Source: Clostridiales bacterium UBA1390 (GTDB taxonomy: Bacteria > Bacillota > Clostridia > Lachnospirales > Bianqueaceae). Taken from it: DNA of 64,000 nucleotides. Made by a program: the position numbers and the translations under genes. Location of the stretch: the NCBI GenBank assembly GCA_002305315.1, contig DBQQ01000004.1, positions 32,363 to 96,362 on the forward strand, read 5' to 3'. The notes under the pieces were generated by a model, which saw nothing but the letters and a program-made list of their open reading frames with translations, ran no database searches and was not told where the DNA came from. Below are positions 15,088 through 24,132 of the stretch, in pieces; the stretch's first letter is position 1; each line of letters begins with the position of its first letter.

Positions 15088-16497
15088 CTATATTTGCATG
15101 GACATCATGGCCGGTGCGGCCACCATTACCAGAATCGCCGCCAACGTTAAAAACATGGGAAGCAACAGTTTTGTCTGTGCTTCTTCCGATCGAATTCGTA
15201 TTTTCTTTTTATGTTCTTCCCAGGCCTCCTGGTTCATTTCCTGCAGACGATCCAGCAGAAATTCATCTCCACGGCGAAGGTCGCGACTCAGCATACTCGC
15301 CATTCTCTTAAGCGGTGGATATTGCATACGACGGCTGAACTGATATAAGGCTTCCTGCACAGAAAGGCCATTCCGCATCTGAAAGCCTGTCAGCCGCATT
15401 TCTTCAATCAGCGGATTCTGCGGATCTCCCGTCTCGATGATCCGTTCCCATGCTGCCTGAATACTCAACCCAACGCCCAAAAACACAGATAGTTTTTGTA
15501 AAATGGCTGGATATGCGCTTTGTATCTGTCTCTGTCGTTTTCTCCCCTTGATCCGTAGTTCTTCCTCAGAAAAAAGAAGCACGCATATCGGCAATGCTCC
15601 CCATAGAAACAGCCATCCGCCGACCCCTCCTTCACTGCCCGGAAGATTCCAGTGCAGGATTTCCGTACCGCTCTCCCTCTGTCTCGGCAACAACAAGGCT
15701 TCTTCCGTCAGTTCTGCATTGTCTAGGGCCATTTCCACTTCGTCATAAAACGATACGTTTTGTATGGTATCGATTATCAAAAGAAACGACAGATTCTCGC
15801 TAAAAGTCCCACAGGAAAGAACCGCATGGATCTCTTCCTGCCACCGCTTCTCCTCATTGGTCACGATCTCAAGTTTTCCTTCCTCATCAATTCGTATATC
15901 TCCCGTTGTTTCATATAGAATCTCTACTCCATTCAGGTAAACCGGTAATGTGACTTCCTCCCGAACCGTCCCCACTTGTTCCATATAATGCTGCAGGATC
16001 TCTCTGGCTTCCGCCAGGCTGCTTTCCGCCTGCTGTGCGTTCGGTTCCTTGCTCGGCACCTGTACCTGCAGCTGCGCCTCTTGCTCTCCTTCTCTCACAA
16101 TCAGCACCTGCTGAAGATCGCCCGTTCCATACTCTGGCCGCGATATGTCATACGCTATTTCCCGCTCCTCTTCTCCTTCTCCAATGCCTATACACAGCAA
16201 AATCCCACTTAAGATCATAACAAGATACACTTGACTGATTTTCCGACTCAGATACTCTCTCCAGACTTCTTCGGGCGGCGCCATCGGATACAGCGATATC
16301 ACCTCCTTTCTCGTCTTTTGAAATCGCTTCGATCCTTTCATCCATCTGCCACCAAGTAGGCGCCCTACTGGCATACACCAATTCAGGATCTTCTCTGGTC
16401 GGATCCACTTCTCGATCGATCGATTCCTCCGATCCCACCATAAAGCCACAAACCAGAGTAGACCCAGCACCATCTCCCAGCCTATCGCAAACCACAT
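15088..16497 (-). CDS. tadC: TadC-like pilus platform protein with large extracytoplasmic insertion
   Basis: The C-terminal 165 residues are a T2SS-F (GspF) domain: LQKLSVFLGVGLSIQAAWER, then IEEMRLTGFQMRNGLSVQEA and a final membrane span LLLPMFLTLAAILVMVAAPA. The N-terminus carries two membrane helices (about residues 5-22 and 95-112). Between the second helix and a third (about 290-310, GGWLFLWGALPICVLLF) lies a hydrophilic region of nearly 180 residues that typical TadC proteins (about 300 residues) lack. By topology it should face outward. With TadB it forms the inner-membrane platform for pilus polymerisation. AGGAAGGAG precedes the start at 16497; TadB ends 15 bp upstream. Confidence 0.85.
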   Translation of the reverse strand: MWFAIGWEMVLGLLWFVALWWDRRNRSIEKWIRPEKILNWCMPVGRLLGGRWMKGSKRFQKTRKEVISLYPMAPPEEVWREYLSRKISQVYLVMILSGILLCIGIGEGEEEREIAYDISRPEYGTGDLQQVLIVREGEQEAQLQVQVPSKEPNAQQAESSLAEAREILQHYMEQVGTVREEVTLPVYLNGVEILYETTGDIRIDEEGKLEIVTNEEKRWQEEIHAVLSCGTFSENLSFLLIIDTIQNVSFYDEVEMALDNAELTEEALLLPRQRESGTEILHWNLPGSEGGVGGWLFLWGALPICVLLFSEEELRIKGRKRQRQIQSAYPAILQKLSVFLGVGLSIQAAWERIIETGDPQNPLIEEMRLTGFQMRNGLSVQEALYQFSRRMQYPPLKRMASMLSRDLRRGDEFLLDRLQEMNQEAWEEHKKKIRIRSEEAQTKLLLPMFLTLAAILVMVAAPAMMSMQI

Positions 16498-16512
16498 GAG
16501 AGTCTCCTTCCT

Positions 16513-17250
16513 TTACATGCGGATGCTTCCGATCCGCTTAGACAGTATGACGCTCAGCCCCATTAAAACCAAGCACGAAAGCCGTATCAGCATCCCTGAC
16601 ATACTCTCATATAAAGGACGTAAATAATCTGGAGACATCATCAGCAATAGCCCCAGAATCAGAAACGGCATGACGTTCATCACCCGCTGTTCCAAGCGCC
16701 GCTGCGCTAATAATGTTCGCAACTCCTCCTCCGCTTCCATCTTCTCGGTCAAAATTCGAATCGTGTATTCCGCAGCCTCCGTCAGATCTCCTTTACTGCG
16801 CTTTCGAAGTGCCAGAAGCTCCGCAAAATCCTGGATATCCTCCACCCCACTGCGATGTCCCAAATCCAGAAAAAGCTCCTCTAACGGCATTCCCAGCATC
16901 AAGCCATTCTGCATACTTTGCAGCTCCAGTCTCATACAGGGCAATTCCTCCGCATCCAGATCCTCAGATACCGCCTGAATCGCGCCTTCTAACGATCGTC
17001 CCGTTCGCAGGACCGGCAGCAGCATACTCAAACATGCCTGAAACTCCACGGCCAACTGCCGGCGCGTCTGTTCCAGCCGTTTCTTCTTCAGAAAGAATGG
17101 CCCCAGTATGCCTCCCGCAAGAGCGCACCCACCCGTAACTACGAGCGTGGGAAAAAACAGAAAGATCATGAATCCTATCCCCAGCGCTCCCGCCAGTGCC
17201 GCCCCAACTCGCTCTTTCCACGATAGCTTATACTCCCGATAATCTCTCAT
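16513..17250 (-). CDS. tadB: TadB-like pilus platform protein
   Basis: The 245-residue protein has two N-terminal membrane spans (AALAGALGIGFMIFLFFPTL and the following Gly-rich helix), a cytoplasmic T2SS-F domain (FQACLSMLLPVLRTGRSLEG to ELLALRKRSKGDLTEAAEYT), and two C-terminal spans (MPFLILGLLLMMSPDYL and a final VLMGLSVIL helix). This is the standard TadB order, slightly short. It partners TadC and receives the motion of the TadA ATPase. Its start overlaps the end of tadA by 4 bp, so translation is coupled. Confidence 0.9.
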   Translation of the reverse strand: MRDYREYKLSWKERVGAALAGALGIGFMIFLFFPTLVVTGGCALAGGILGPFFLKKKRLEQTRRQLAVEFQACLSMLLPVLRTGRSLEGAIQAVSEDLDAEELPCMRLELQSMQNGLMLGMPLEELFLDLGHRSGVEDIQDFAELLALRKRSKGDLTEAAEYTIRILTEKMEAEEELRTLLAQRRLEQRVMNVMPFLILGLLLMMSPDYLRPLYESMSGMLIRLSCLVLMGLSVILSKRIGSIRM

Positions 17251-18452
17251 CCTCCTCTTTCCTTTCTACGGTGCAGCTTGGCTTCTGTACGCAAAAGCTT
17301 TCCTTCCCGCCAGCTAAACAAAGATTCCATCTTCACCTGTCCGTCCGTCATCCCTAATACCTGCGAGATCTCTGTCACCATACGCTGTCCGCCTCTGCCC
17401 CTCGCTATATAAACAAAGATATCTATGGCCGAAGCAATCTGCTGCCGTATTGCTTCCATGGGAAGATCCGCACCCATCAGCACCATCGTCTCCAACCTGG
17501 AGATCATATCTTGAGTCGAATTGGCATGCCCCGTGGAAAGTGAGCCTTCATGCCCTGTATTCATCGCGCTCAACATATCCAGCGCCTCTGCCCCTCTCAC
17601 CTCCCCCACAATGATTCGATCCGGCCGGGCCCGAAGGCTGGTTCGTATCAGATCTCTCATGGTGATTCTACCGCGCCCATCCAAAGCGCCATTCCTCGTT
17701 TCCAAGGTGATCACGTTTTCCAATGAGGACAGCCTGAGTTCTGCCGCATCTTCAATCGTAATGACCCGTTCTTCCTCGGGGATAAAATTGCTGAGTACAT
17801 TTAAGAGCGTGGTCTTCCCCGCCCCCGTTCCGCCGCACACAAAAATATTATACCGATTCTCCACCAGATATCGCAGAAAATCTGCGGCTTCTTCCGTAAA
17901 CGTCCCCCAATGAATCATGTCTTTTACACGAATCGGCTCTTTACGAAACTTGCGAATCGTAAGAATGGGACCATTCAGAGCCACTGGAGGCAGGATTACA
18001 TTCACCCTCGACCCATCCGCCAGACGCGCGTCCACGATCGGATTGGCCTCATTGACACGGCGATTGATACTCCCCACAATCTGCTGGATCACGTCTGCCA
18101 GCCGCTGCAGACTTTCAAAGTGTCCCTTGGTTCGGATCATTTTTCCTCTGTACTCCACATAGATATGATCCGGCCCATTCACCATAATCTCCGTGATGGC
18201 TTCATCCTCTAGCAGAGGCTGTAGGATGTCCAGTCCCCGCAATGCATAAAAGATTCGACTGCCTATCCGTACCCGTTCCCGCACGGGAAGATAGGCCTGA
18301 GACGCCTCCTGTGCCAGTACCTCGTAAATTTGCCTGCGAACCATCGAATCCGTCTCCTGTCGTTCTCTCCCCAGCCGTCTCTGTACTTCTTTCCGTAATC
18401 GAATGTATCGCTCTTCGCCTTCTCTACTGAACCAGTTGTCGTATTCGTTCAT
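17247..18452 (-). CDS. tadA: TadA/CpaF pilus assembly ATPase
   Basis: A 401-residue secretion ATPase of the CpaF branch. Visible motifs are an N-terminal domain with EDEAITEIMVNGPDHIYVEY, the Walker A loop CGGTGAGKTTLLNVLSNF (about residue 210), the acidic box ERVITIEDAAELRL, Walker B as RPDRIIVGEVRGAEALDML, and the His box GSLSTGHANST. It should form a cytoplasmic hexamer that powers Flp pilus extension (and retraction) through TadB/TadC. No second ATPase is present, as usual for Tad systems. It overlaps tadZ by 29 bp and tadB by 4 bp. Confidence 0.95.
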   Translation of the reverse strand: MNEYDNWFSREGEERYIRLRKEVQRRLGRERQETDSMVRRQIYEVLAQEASQAYLPVRERVRIGSRIFYALRGLDILQPLLEDEAITEIMVNGPDHIYVEYRGKMIRTKGHFESLQRLADVIQQIVGSINRRVNEANPIVDARLADGSRVNVILPPVALNGPILTIRKFRKEPIRVKDMIHWGTFTEEAADFLRYLVENRYNIFVCGGTGAGKTTLLNVLSNFIPEEERVITIEDAAELRLSSLENVITLETRNGALDGRGRITMRDLIRTSLRARPDRIIVGEVRGAEALDMLSAMNTGHEGSLSTGHANSTQDMISRLETMVLMGADLPMEAIRQQIASAIDIFVYIARGRGGQRMVTEISQVLGMTDGQVKMESLFSWREGKLLRTEAKLHRRKERGG

Positions 18453-19497
18453 AATAACTGTTGTCCTGTCTCATCTGCAGCCTTCCCTCATTTTCCCGAT
18501 AGAGCCGATTACACCAGGGGAGCATCGCCTGGATGCGATACCCCTGCACCTCTGTCTTCTCCCTGTTGTCATTGCCCTTCCCTCCGATGAAAAAAAAGCG
18601 GCTGCGTTCTTGCAGATACTCCTGCTCTTCTCCCTGCTTTCGCAATGCCTCCACGAATTCCTGCATCTTCAGCGCCCCGCTCGGACTCTCATTCACTATA
18701 TAAAAGCGATGACCGCAGTATTTCAGGATCCAGCGATTGACACTTTCAAACGCAGTGTTCATATCACAGATCACTTCATCAAAATAGTCCGTCAGAATAC
18801 ATAGCAACTGGTATAACTCACTTTCTTGCAATGTATTGAGATCTTGAAAACTATGACACGGCCGAATGAAATACACCCCATTTTCCTGACCTACCGCGAT
18901 CTCCCGCAGATATTCTCCCATCCCCTCTGACCCTTCCATCAACATGCAGTAGATGAGGTCCGAAAGATTATAGGGGCAATGATTCTGAAAATACAGCCGC
19001 CAATCCGCTGCCCCTTCTGCGCTCCAGTACAGGACTTTATGAGATGGTTTCTTTTTCGCCAATATCTCGCAGTATGCCAGCGCGAATGTGGTCTTCCCGC
19101 ATCCGCCAATGGGCGAATATATGCCGTATAAACCCGCCAATGGCTCTCTTTTTGGATATACGGGCGCCTGTTCTTCCAACGTGGACTCCTCAAAGCCCTC
19201 CGTCTGATAGCCTGGGGTATACTCTCCCTTTGTCTTGCCACATATGATCTGTGTGAGTATCCCACCCTTCTGATAGGCGCAGACTCCCATAGGATCCTCT
19301 TTTTCTTCTCCCTGAAAGCATAGCCATACGTTGTCTTGTCCTTCTTCCTTCTTGTCTGTCACTCTTCGAACGCCTTCATCCCATTTCTCTCGTATTTCAA
19401 TCTTTTCATTCTGAAACTGACGCAGGTATGCTGTCAGCCTTTGCTGATACTGTGTGTCTTTCAGTTGAATCCATACTGGAATCCTTCTCATCATCAT
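18424..19497 (-). CDS. tadZ: TadZ/CpaE-like P-loop localisation factor
   Basis: First gene of the pilus operon. Residues from about 120 carry a deviant Walker A of the MinD/ParA type (LYGIYSPIGGCGKTTFALAY) and an aspartate strand FDEVICDMNTAFESVNRW, as in TadZ/CpaE proteins that place the Tad machine in the cell. The N-terminal 110 residues replace the receiver-like domain of other TadZ proteins and show no phosphorylation site. The start at 19497 (first of three consecutive ATG codons) follows AGAAAGGTG by 6 bases; the frame is open to 19554, but that extension runs through a terminator hairpin. It overlaps tadA by 29 bp. Confidence 0.8.
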   Translation of the reverse strand: MMMRRIPVWIQLKDTQYQQRLTAYLRQFQNEKIEIREKWDEGVRRVTDKKEEGQDNVWLCFQGEEKEDPMGVCAYQKGGILTQIICGKTKGEYTPGYQTEGFEESTLEEQAPVYPKREPLAGLYGIYSPIGGCGKTTFALAYCEILAKKKPSHKVLYWSAEGAADWRLYFQNHCPYNLSDLIYCMLMEGSEGMGEYLREIAVGQENGVYFIRPCHSFQDLNTLQESELYQLLCILTDYFDEVICDMNTAFESVNRWILKYCGHRFYIVNESPSGALKMQEFVEALRKQGEEQEYLQERSRFFFIGGKGNDNREKTEVQGYRIQAMLPWCNRLYRENEGRLQMRQDNSYYERIRQLVQ

Positions 19498-19512
19498 CCT
19501 TAGCACCTTTCT

Positions 19513-19581
19513 AAAAAAATTGCGGGCAGACCATCCGCCTGCCCGTCTCAACAATCAGGCAGAATCCTTCATACAGAACAA
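19513..19581 (-). promoter_or_regulatory. Tad operon leader: intrinsic terminator and short leader ORF
   Basis: On the minus strand a GC stem CGGGCAG / CTGCCCG (19523-19529 with 19539-19545) is followed by seven U (19513-19519), only 16 bases before the tadZ start. Just upstream, GGAGGG and an 8-base spacer precede TTG at 19581, opening an 8-codon ORF (MFCMKDSA) that stops at 19555. A palindrome ACGGGA-ATA-TCCCGT lies at 19605-19619. The arrangement looks like a transcription attenuator; regulation is inferred. Confidence 0.45.
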
Positions 19582-19666
19582 AGCTCCAACCCTCCTTTCT
19601 GTTTACGGGAATATCCCGTTGCCACCTATAGCATACATCATCTCGGCCCAAAAAGGAGCCCCACGC

Positions 19667-19759
19667 ATGGTTTTGCTCATTTTATTCTTTATGTTCTTTT
19701 TGGTCTCGCTCTATGCAAATGCCCTGTTTTGCGCTTCCCACGTCCTTTTTCCCTTGTGA
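19667..19759 (+). CDS. Candidate 30-residue membrane peptide
   Basis: An ATG at 19667 lies 8 bases after AAAAAGGAG and opens a 30-codon frame encoding an almost wholly hydrophobic peptide (VLLILFFMFFLVSLYANALF) with a short polar end. One membrane span is expected. It runs opposite to its neighbours, between the tad leader and the terminator of the CHAP gene. The ribosome binding site and hydrophobic composition support translation, but a frame this short can arise by chance and no family is recognised. A toxin-like or regulatory small membrane protein is one possibility, not shown. Confidence 0.35.
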   Translation: MVLLILFFMFFLVSLYANALFCASHVLFPL

Positions 19760-19790
19760 CGCGATTCCCGTCCTCACGATTTTCCCATAT

Positions 19791-19859
19791 AAAAACGCGG
19801 CCTGCGGCAAACTTTCGTCCCGGATCTTTCCGAAACCTCAAGCTTGTCCGCAAGCCGCG
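19791..19859 (-). terminator. Terminator after the CHAP hydrolase gene
   Basis: Arms 19796-19807 and 19848-19859 pair over 12 bp (one G-U), extended inward by a further 7 bp (CAAGCUU with AAGUUUG on the RNA), and are followed on the minus strand by UUUUUAU. A second perfect hairpin, AAGATGGCAG / CTGCCATCTT (19891-19917), lies between this terminator and the gene end at 19989. Confidence 0.75.
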
Positions 19860-19988
19860 GCTATCGTATCTTAATTTCTAATCTCTTTCGAAGATGGCAG
19901 CCCTTGTCTGCCATCTTGGGGCGTGGCTCGAACATCTATGGCACAACCGCTGTCATACCACGCCTATCGTATCCTATTCCCCGTTATC

Positions 19989-21716
19989 TTATTGTAATAA
20001 TGCTTCCCATGTGGCCGGGCCGACAATACCGTCTACCACCAGTCCATTGCTTGATTGGAATCCACAAACTGCTCGATATGTTGCCATTCCAAAAATACCA
20101 TCTACTGTTCCAGCATTAAATCCCTTCTCATTTAAAATCTGCTGCAATTTCGATACGGCATCGTTCACACTCCATAATCCTATCTCTGGTAATACTGCCG
20201 TATCCACATCCGGCGTATCCAGAGCTGCATCCTGATCCGAATCTTCCGTCGTATCATCCGAAACCGGAGTATCCTCTGCTGGCGTCTGATCCGCGCTTAC
20301 ACCGCTTCCACACAGAGAAAGCCAGGTCTGATATCCGGCGATTCCGTCTACCACCAAACCATTCGCACTCTGAAACGCCTTCACTGCACTATACGTAGCG
20401 GAACCAAAAATTCCATCCACCGTGCCGGCATTATAGCCCTTCTCATTCAGCAGCGTCTGCAGAATGCTCACATAACTGTTTACACTATTATAATACAGTT
20501 CTGGCATCGCCGCCGGATCTACCTCCGTAGAAACATCGGTTTCATCTGACGGAGTATCGTTAGCAGGCTCATCTGGCTCCTCTACAGCAGGCGCGTCCAC
20601 GCCATCTCCATACAGCTTAGACCAGGTGGCTTGTCCCACGATACCGTCTACCACCAGGCCGTTGGCACGCTGAAATGCCTTCACCGCATTATAAGTATTC
20701 ATACCAAAATCCCCATCCACGGTCCCGGCATCATAGCCTTTATCATTCAGCATTTGCTGTAAAGTGCTGACAGCATCCGCCACATCCCACAAGTATAGCG
20801 TCGGCATGCTCTGCGCACCGCCATCGGAAGCGTCTTCCTCCTTGTCCGCAGTATTATCTGCCGGAGGAGTCGCTTCCGTATCCTCTTCCTCATCCGCCGT
20901 GGTATCATCCTCACCAATACCCGAACTTCCGGCCGCTACCACATCATCGCTGTAAAGCTTTGCCCACGATGCTACGCCAAAGATTCCATCGACCACTAAT
21001 CCATTTTCGCGCTGGAATACCATCACCGCGCTGTGTGTCATCGTTCCAAAGATTCCGTCCGGCGCAATATTCAGATATCCCAGTTCATACAACTGCTGCT
21101 GCAGTTCCGATACCTGACTGCCACTGCTGCCCATAGACAGCTCACTGTGTCCGCTGTTCGATGAAGATGAATCGTCGGAACTGCCAACTCCGGCTCCTAC
21201 CGGATAAATATACCCTAAGAAACGATATCCTGTTAGGAATCCACTTCCATCCGCATTCATCACTCGGGTCCGGAACATCGTTCCACTCCAGGAAGACTCA
21301 GAGATCAACACCGTACCATCATCATACACGGCTTCGACGACCGCCACATGGCCCGTATTCTGATCCCATTTATCCCAACAGGCAACGGCGCCTACCTGTG
21401 GGGTGCTACCGTAGGAATACCAGCCGTAGTTGATATTATCAAACCACCACTGTCCTGCATTCCACCGGCTGAGATTGGGCTCGGTTCCCAGAATCTCATA
21501 GATTCGTCCGTATGCATATGCCGTGCAGTTGGGCATCCCATACCCGTATCTATAGTACAAGTTCAGGTCGCTGAAATAGTAAGGGTTGTCGCTGCTCGGC
21601 GCAGTCAGACGCGGCGTGAATGACGCGGCTGCCTCTACAGTGGTTGCCGGCAGATAGGCCATTAAGAGCGCAAAACTCAGGCATAATGAAACGACAACCT
21701 TGGCTAATTTCTTCAT
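19989..21716 (-). CDS. Secreted CHAP-domain hydrolase with four peptidoglycan-binding repeats
   Basis: The 575-residue protein has a signal peptide ([20 protein letters not shown] to VEAAA), a CHAP amidase/endopeptidase domain at about 35-165 with Cys64 ([11 protein letters not shown]) and His123 (NTGHVAVVE) as catalytic pair, then four PG_binding_1 repeats. Each repeat follows the pattern [20 protein letters not shown], xxxAVxxFQ, [10 protein letters not shown] and xTWxxL. The repeats are joined by acidic Ser/Thr/Asp linkers. It should cut peptidoglycan peptides outside the cell while held by its repeats. The start at 21716 follows GGAAAGGAAG; the open frame further upstream is not preceded by a site. 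A sigma-A promoter lies at 21760-21788 and a terminator at 19791-19859, so it is monocistronic. Confidence 0.92.
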   Translation of the reverse strand: MKKLAKVVVSLCLSFALLMAYLPATTVEAAASFTPRLTAPSSDNPYYFSDLNLYYRYGYGMPNCTAYAYGRIYEILGTEPNLSRWNAGQWWFDNINYGWYSYGSTPQVGAVACWDKWDQNTGHVAVVEAVYDDGTVLISESSWSGTMFRTRVMNADGSGFLTGYRFLGYIYPVGAGVGSSDDSSSSNSGHSELSMGSSGSQVSELQQQLYELGYLNIAPDGIFGTMTHSAVMVFQRENGLVVDGIFGVASWAKLYSDDVVAAGSSGIGEDDTTADEEEDTEATPPADNTADKEEDASDGGAQSMPTLYLWDVADAVSTLQQMLNDKGYDAGTVDGDFGMNTYNAVKAFQRANGLVVDGIVGQATWSKLYGDGVDAPAVEEPDEPANDTPSDETDVSTEVDPAAMPELYYNSVNSYVSILQTLLNEKGYNAGTVDGIFGSATYSAVKAFQSANGLVVDGIAGYQTWLSLCGSGVSADQTPAEDTPVSDDTTEDSDQDAALDTPDVDTAVLPEIGLWSVNDAVSKLQQILNEKGFNAGTVDGIFGMATYRAVCGFQSSNGLVVDGIVGPATWEALLQ

Positions 21717-21759
21717 TCTTAAACTTCCTTTCCTATATCTTAAAAAATAGCACGCGTAT

Positions 21760-21788
21760 ACTGTAACACTTTCCGACCAGTTTGTCAA
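21760..21788 (-). promoter_or_regulatory. Sigma-A promoter of the CHAP hydrolase gene
   Basis: TTGACA (21783-21788), 17-bp spacer, TACAGT (21760-21765) on the minus strand, about 40 bases before the start codon. Confidence 0.75.
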
Positions 21789-21876
21789 CACCTTTTTAAT
21801 ATTTAATCCGATTTTGTAATTCTTTTGTAATAACTTCGTCTTTTCCTTTCTTTTCACTTTTTTTTCGAGGTCCCTA

Positions 21877-21905
21877 TTGCGTTTTCTGTGAAAATCTGCT
21901 ATGAT
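21877..21905 (+). promoter_or_regulatory. Sigma-A promoter of the GH4 sugar operon
   Basis: TTGCGT (21877-21882), 17-bp spacer, TATGAT (21900-21905) on the plus strand, about 58 bases before the GH4 start. No catabolite-response element or other operator was recognised around it. Confidence 0.65.
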
Positions 21906-21963
21906 GCAGACAAACTCCATTGTTGGTTTTGAATACAAAGATAGAATAGGAGGTCAGTTTTTT

Positions 21964-23283
21964 ATGAAAATTACGTTTATGGGAGCTGGCAGCACCGTGT
22001 TCGCGAAGAATGTATTAGGGGACTGTATGTGCTCTCCCGTGCTGCGAAGCAGCGAATTTGCTCTGTATGATATCGACGGAAAGCGGCTCGCTGAATCCGA
22101 ACTCTTGCTCTCCGCTCTCAATCATAATATTAATGAAGACAGAGCACACATCACGACACACCTGGGGGTAGAACACCGCAAAGAGGCTTTACGCGATGCC
22201 GATTTCGTTGTAAACGCCATTCAAGTAGGCGGATATGACCCCTGTACCATCATTGATTTCGAGATTCCCAAGAAGTATGGTCTACGTCAGACCATCGCAG
22301 ATACGCTGGGGATCGGCGGCATCATGCGCGGTCTGCGTACGATTCCCGTGATGGAAGATTTCTCCCAGGATATGGCTGATGTCTGCCCCAATGCCTGGTT
22401 GTTGAATTACACCAATCCCATGGCGATTCTGTCCGGATACATGCAGCGGTACACACCGATCAAAACGGTCGGGCTATGCCACAGTGTTCAGGTCTGTTCC
22501 GAGCATCTGCTGCAGTCTCTGGGCATGGAAGATCAGCTTTCCGGCCGCCGCGAACTCATCGCGGGTATCAATCACATGGCCTGGCTTCTCGAGATCTATG
22601 ACAAGGACGGAAATGATTTGTATCCCGAAATCCGGCGCCGTGCCCTCGCTAAAAACGATACGGAGAAACACACGGACATGGTGCGTTTCGAATACATCCG
22701 CCGTCTTGGCTACTACTGTACGGAATCCAGCGAGCATAACGCGGAATATAACGCTTTCTTCATCAAGGGCCGCTATCCGGATCTGATCGAGCGATACAAT
22801 ATTCCCCTGGATGAATATCCGCGCCGCTGCGTGAACCAGATCGCACGCTGGGAGAAGGAGCGCGATGAGATCATGGCGAACGGCGAGGTGACGCATACCC
22901 GCACCCACGAATATGCCTCTCGTATTATGGAAGCCATCGTCACAAATGTTCCCTATAAAATCGGCGGCAATGTTCTCAACCGTCATCTCATCGATAATCT
23001 GCCGCTGGACGCCTGCGTAGAGGTTCCCTGCCTGGTAGATAATCAGGGCATCCAGCCCTGTCATGTAGGCAGTCTGCCTGTACAGCTTGCTGCCATGAAC
23101 AGCAGCAACATCTATCCACAGCTTTTGACCATCGAGGCTGCCCGGACCCGCCGCAAAGAAGTCGTTTACCAGGCCGCCATGATGGATCCGCATACGGGCG
23201 CCGAACTCTCTCTGGATGATATCGTAGCCATGTGCGACGAACTCCTGGAGGCACATAAGGATTGGCTGCCCACCTACCGATAA
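21964..23283 (+). CDS. Glycoside hydrolase family 4 (alpha-galactosidase/alpha-glucosidase type)
   Basis: The 439-residue protein starts with an NAD-binding loop (MKITFMGAGSTVFAKNVLGD) and carries the GH4 metal motifs GLCHSVQ (Cys-His, about residue 173) and AGINHMAWLLE (His, about 202), plus the LLNYTNPMAILSGY segment. GH4 enzymes use NAD+ and Mn2+ to oxidise the sugar at C3, eliminate the aglycone and reduce the product again. The GLCHSVQ motif is closest to MelA-type alpha-galactosidases acting on unphosphorylated sugars. The ATG at 21964 follows GGAGG; in-frame codons back to 21901 overlap the promoter. First gene of a three-gene operon; no sugar transporter is next to it. Confidence 0.9.
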   Translation: MKITFMGAGSTVFAKNVLGDCMCSPVLRSSEFALYDIDGKRLAESELLLSALNHNINEDRAHITTHLGVEHRKEALRDADFVVNAIQVGGYDPCTIIDFEIPKKYGLRQTIADTLGIGGIMRGLRTIPVMEDFSQDMADVCPNAWLLNYTNPMAILSGYMQRYTPIKTVGLCHSVQVCSEHLLQSLGMEDQLSGRRELIAGINHMAWLLEIYDKDGNDLYPEIRRRALAKNDTEKHTDMVRFEYIRRLGYYCTESSEHNAEYNAFFIKGRYPDLIERYNIPLDEYPRRCVNQIARWEKERDEIMANGEVTHTRTHEYASRIMEAIVTNVPYKIGGNVLNRHLIDNLPLDACVEVPCLVDNQGIQPCHVGSLPVQLAAMNSSNIYPQLLTIEAARTRRKEVVYQAAMMDPHTGAELSLDDIVAMCDELLEAHKDWLPTYR

Positions 23284-23302
23284 ACGATAAGGAGGGATTT
23301 TT

Positions 23303-24121
23303 ATGCTGCCAATCGGTTTACAGTTATATTCGCTTCGTGACGAAGCCAGTGCCAATCTGGCCCTCACGCTGGAAAAAGTGCGTCATATGGGATATACGGG
23401 AATCGAGTTTGCCGGTCTGTACGGCCATTCCGCGCAAGAGGTGAGCCGTCTGCTCGAAAAAAACGATCTTCTCCCCGTTTCTGCCCACGTTCCGCTGGCA
23501 GAGCTTTTAGCCGATCCCGCAGGTACTGTCGCGCAATACAAGGCCATTGGGTGTTCCTATATCGCCATCCCCTGGCTGGAAGAAGCTCGGCGCCCCGGAC
23601 AGCCCTTATATGAGCAGACGCTGGAGCAAATTCGAAAGATCGCGGAAGAATGCCTGCATCAAGGGCTCAAGCTCTTATACCATAATCATGATTTCGAATT
23701 CACAAAACTCGATGGGGCATACGCCCTGGATCGTATGTACGCTACGATTCCTGCTTCGCTTCTGCAAACGGAACTGGATACCTGCTGGGTTCGTGTCGGT
23801 GGAGAAGACCCGTGCGCCTACTTACATAAGTACGCCGGACGCGCTCCCGTCGTCCATCTGAAGGACTACTATATGGAAGGGCCGGATGTCTCTCCCCAAT
23901 ATGAGCTCATTGGAGATACAAAAAAGTGCGCTTCCGAATCGACTTCTTTCGAGTTTCGCGCGCTGGGCGCGGGTCTGCAAGACATGCCCGCAATTCTTAA
24001 GGCTTCCGAAGAAGCCGGCGCCGAGTGGCTGATCGTGGAGCTGGATCGCCCGCCCAAGGGGCAGACTGCCGAAGAAGCCGTACGCGCCAGCCGCATCTAT
24101 CTGACATCATTAGGATACTAG
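23303..24121 (+). CDS. Sugar phosphate isomerase/epimerase-like TIM-barrel protein
   Basis: The 272-residue product belongs to the xylose isomerase-like TIM-barrel (AP endonuclease 2) family. It opens MLPIGLQLYSLRDEASANLA and MGYTGIEFAG, and shows the metal ligands of the family: LLYHNHDFEF, LQTELDTCWV with Asp, APVVHLKDYY with His, and a final Glu in WLIVELD. The family includes inosose dehydratase, inosose isomerase, tagatose epimerases and enzymes acting on 3-keto sugars, so the substrate is open. It follows GH4 by 19 bp (GGAGGG ribosome binding site) and precedes the oxidoreductase by 11 bp, so all three are one transcript. Confidence 0.85.
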   Translation: MLPIGLQLYSLRDEASANLALTLEKVRHMGYTGIEFAGLYGHSAQEVSRLLEKNDLLPVSAHVPLAELLADPAGTVAQYKAIGCSYIAIPWLEEARRPGQPLYEQTLEQIRKIAEECLHQGLKLLYHNHDFEFTKLDGAYALDRMYATIPASLLQTELDTCWVRVGGEDPCAYLHKYAGRAPVVHLKDYYMEGPDVSPQYELIGDTKKCASESTSFEFRALGAGLQDMPAILKASEEAGAEWLIVELDRPPKGQTAEEAVRASRIYLTSLGY

Positions 24122-24132
24122 GAGGGATTATT

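Noticed and set aside
19791..19859. Riboswitch (cyclic di-GMP-like) in the CHAP-tad spacer
   Set aside because: The GGGACGAAAG stretch looked similar to a cyclic di-GMP aptamer, but the sequence folds as one long stem with a U-run at the end of the CHAP transcript and lacks the rest of the consensus.
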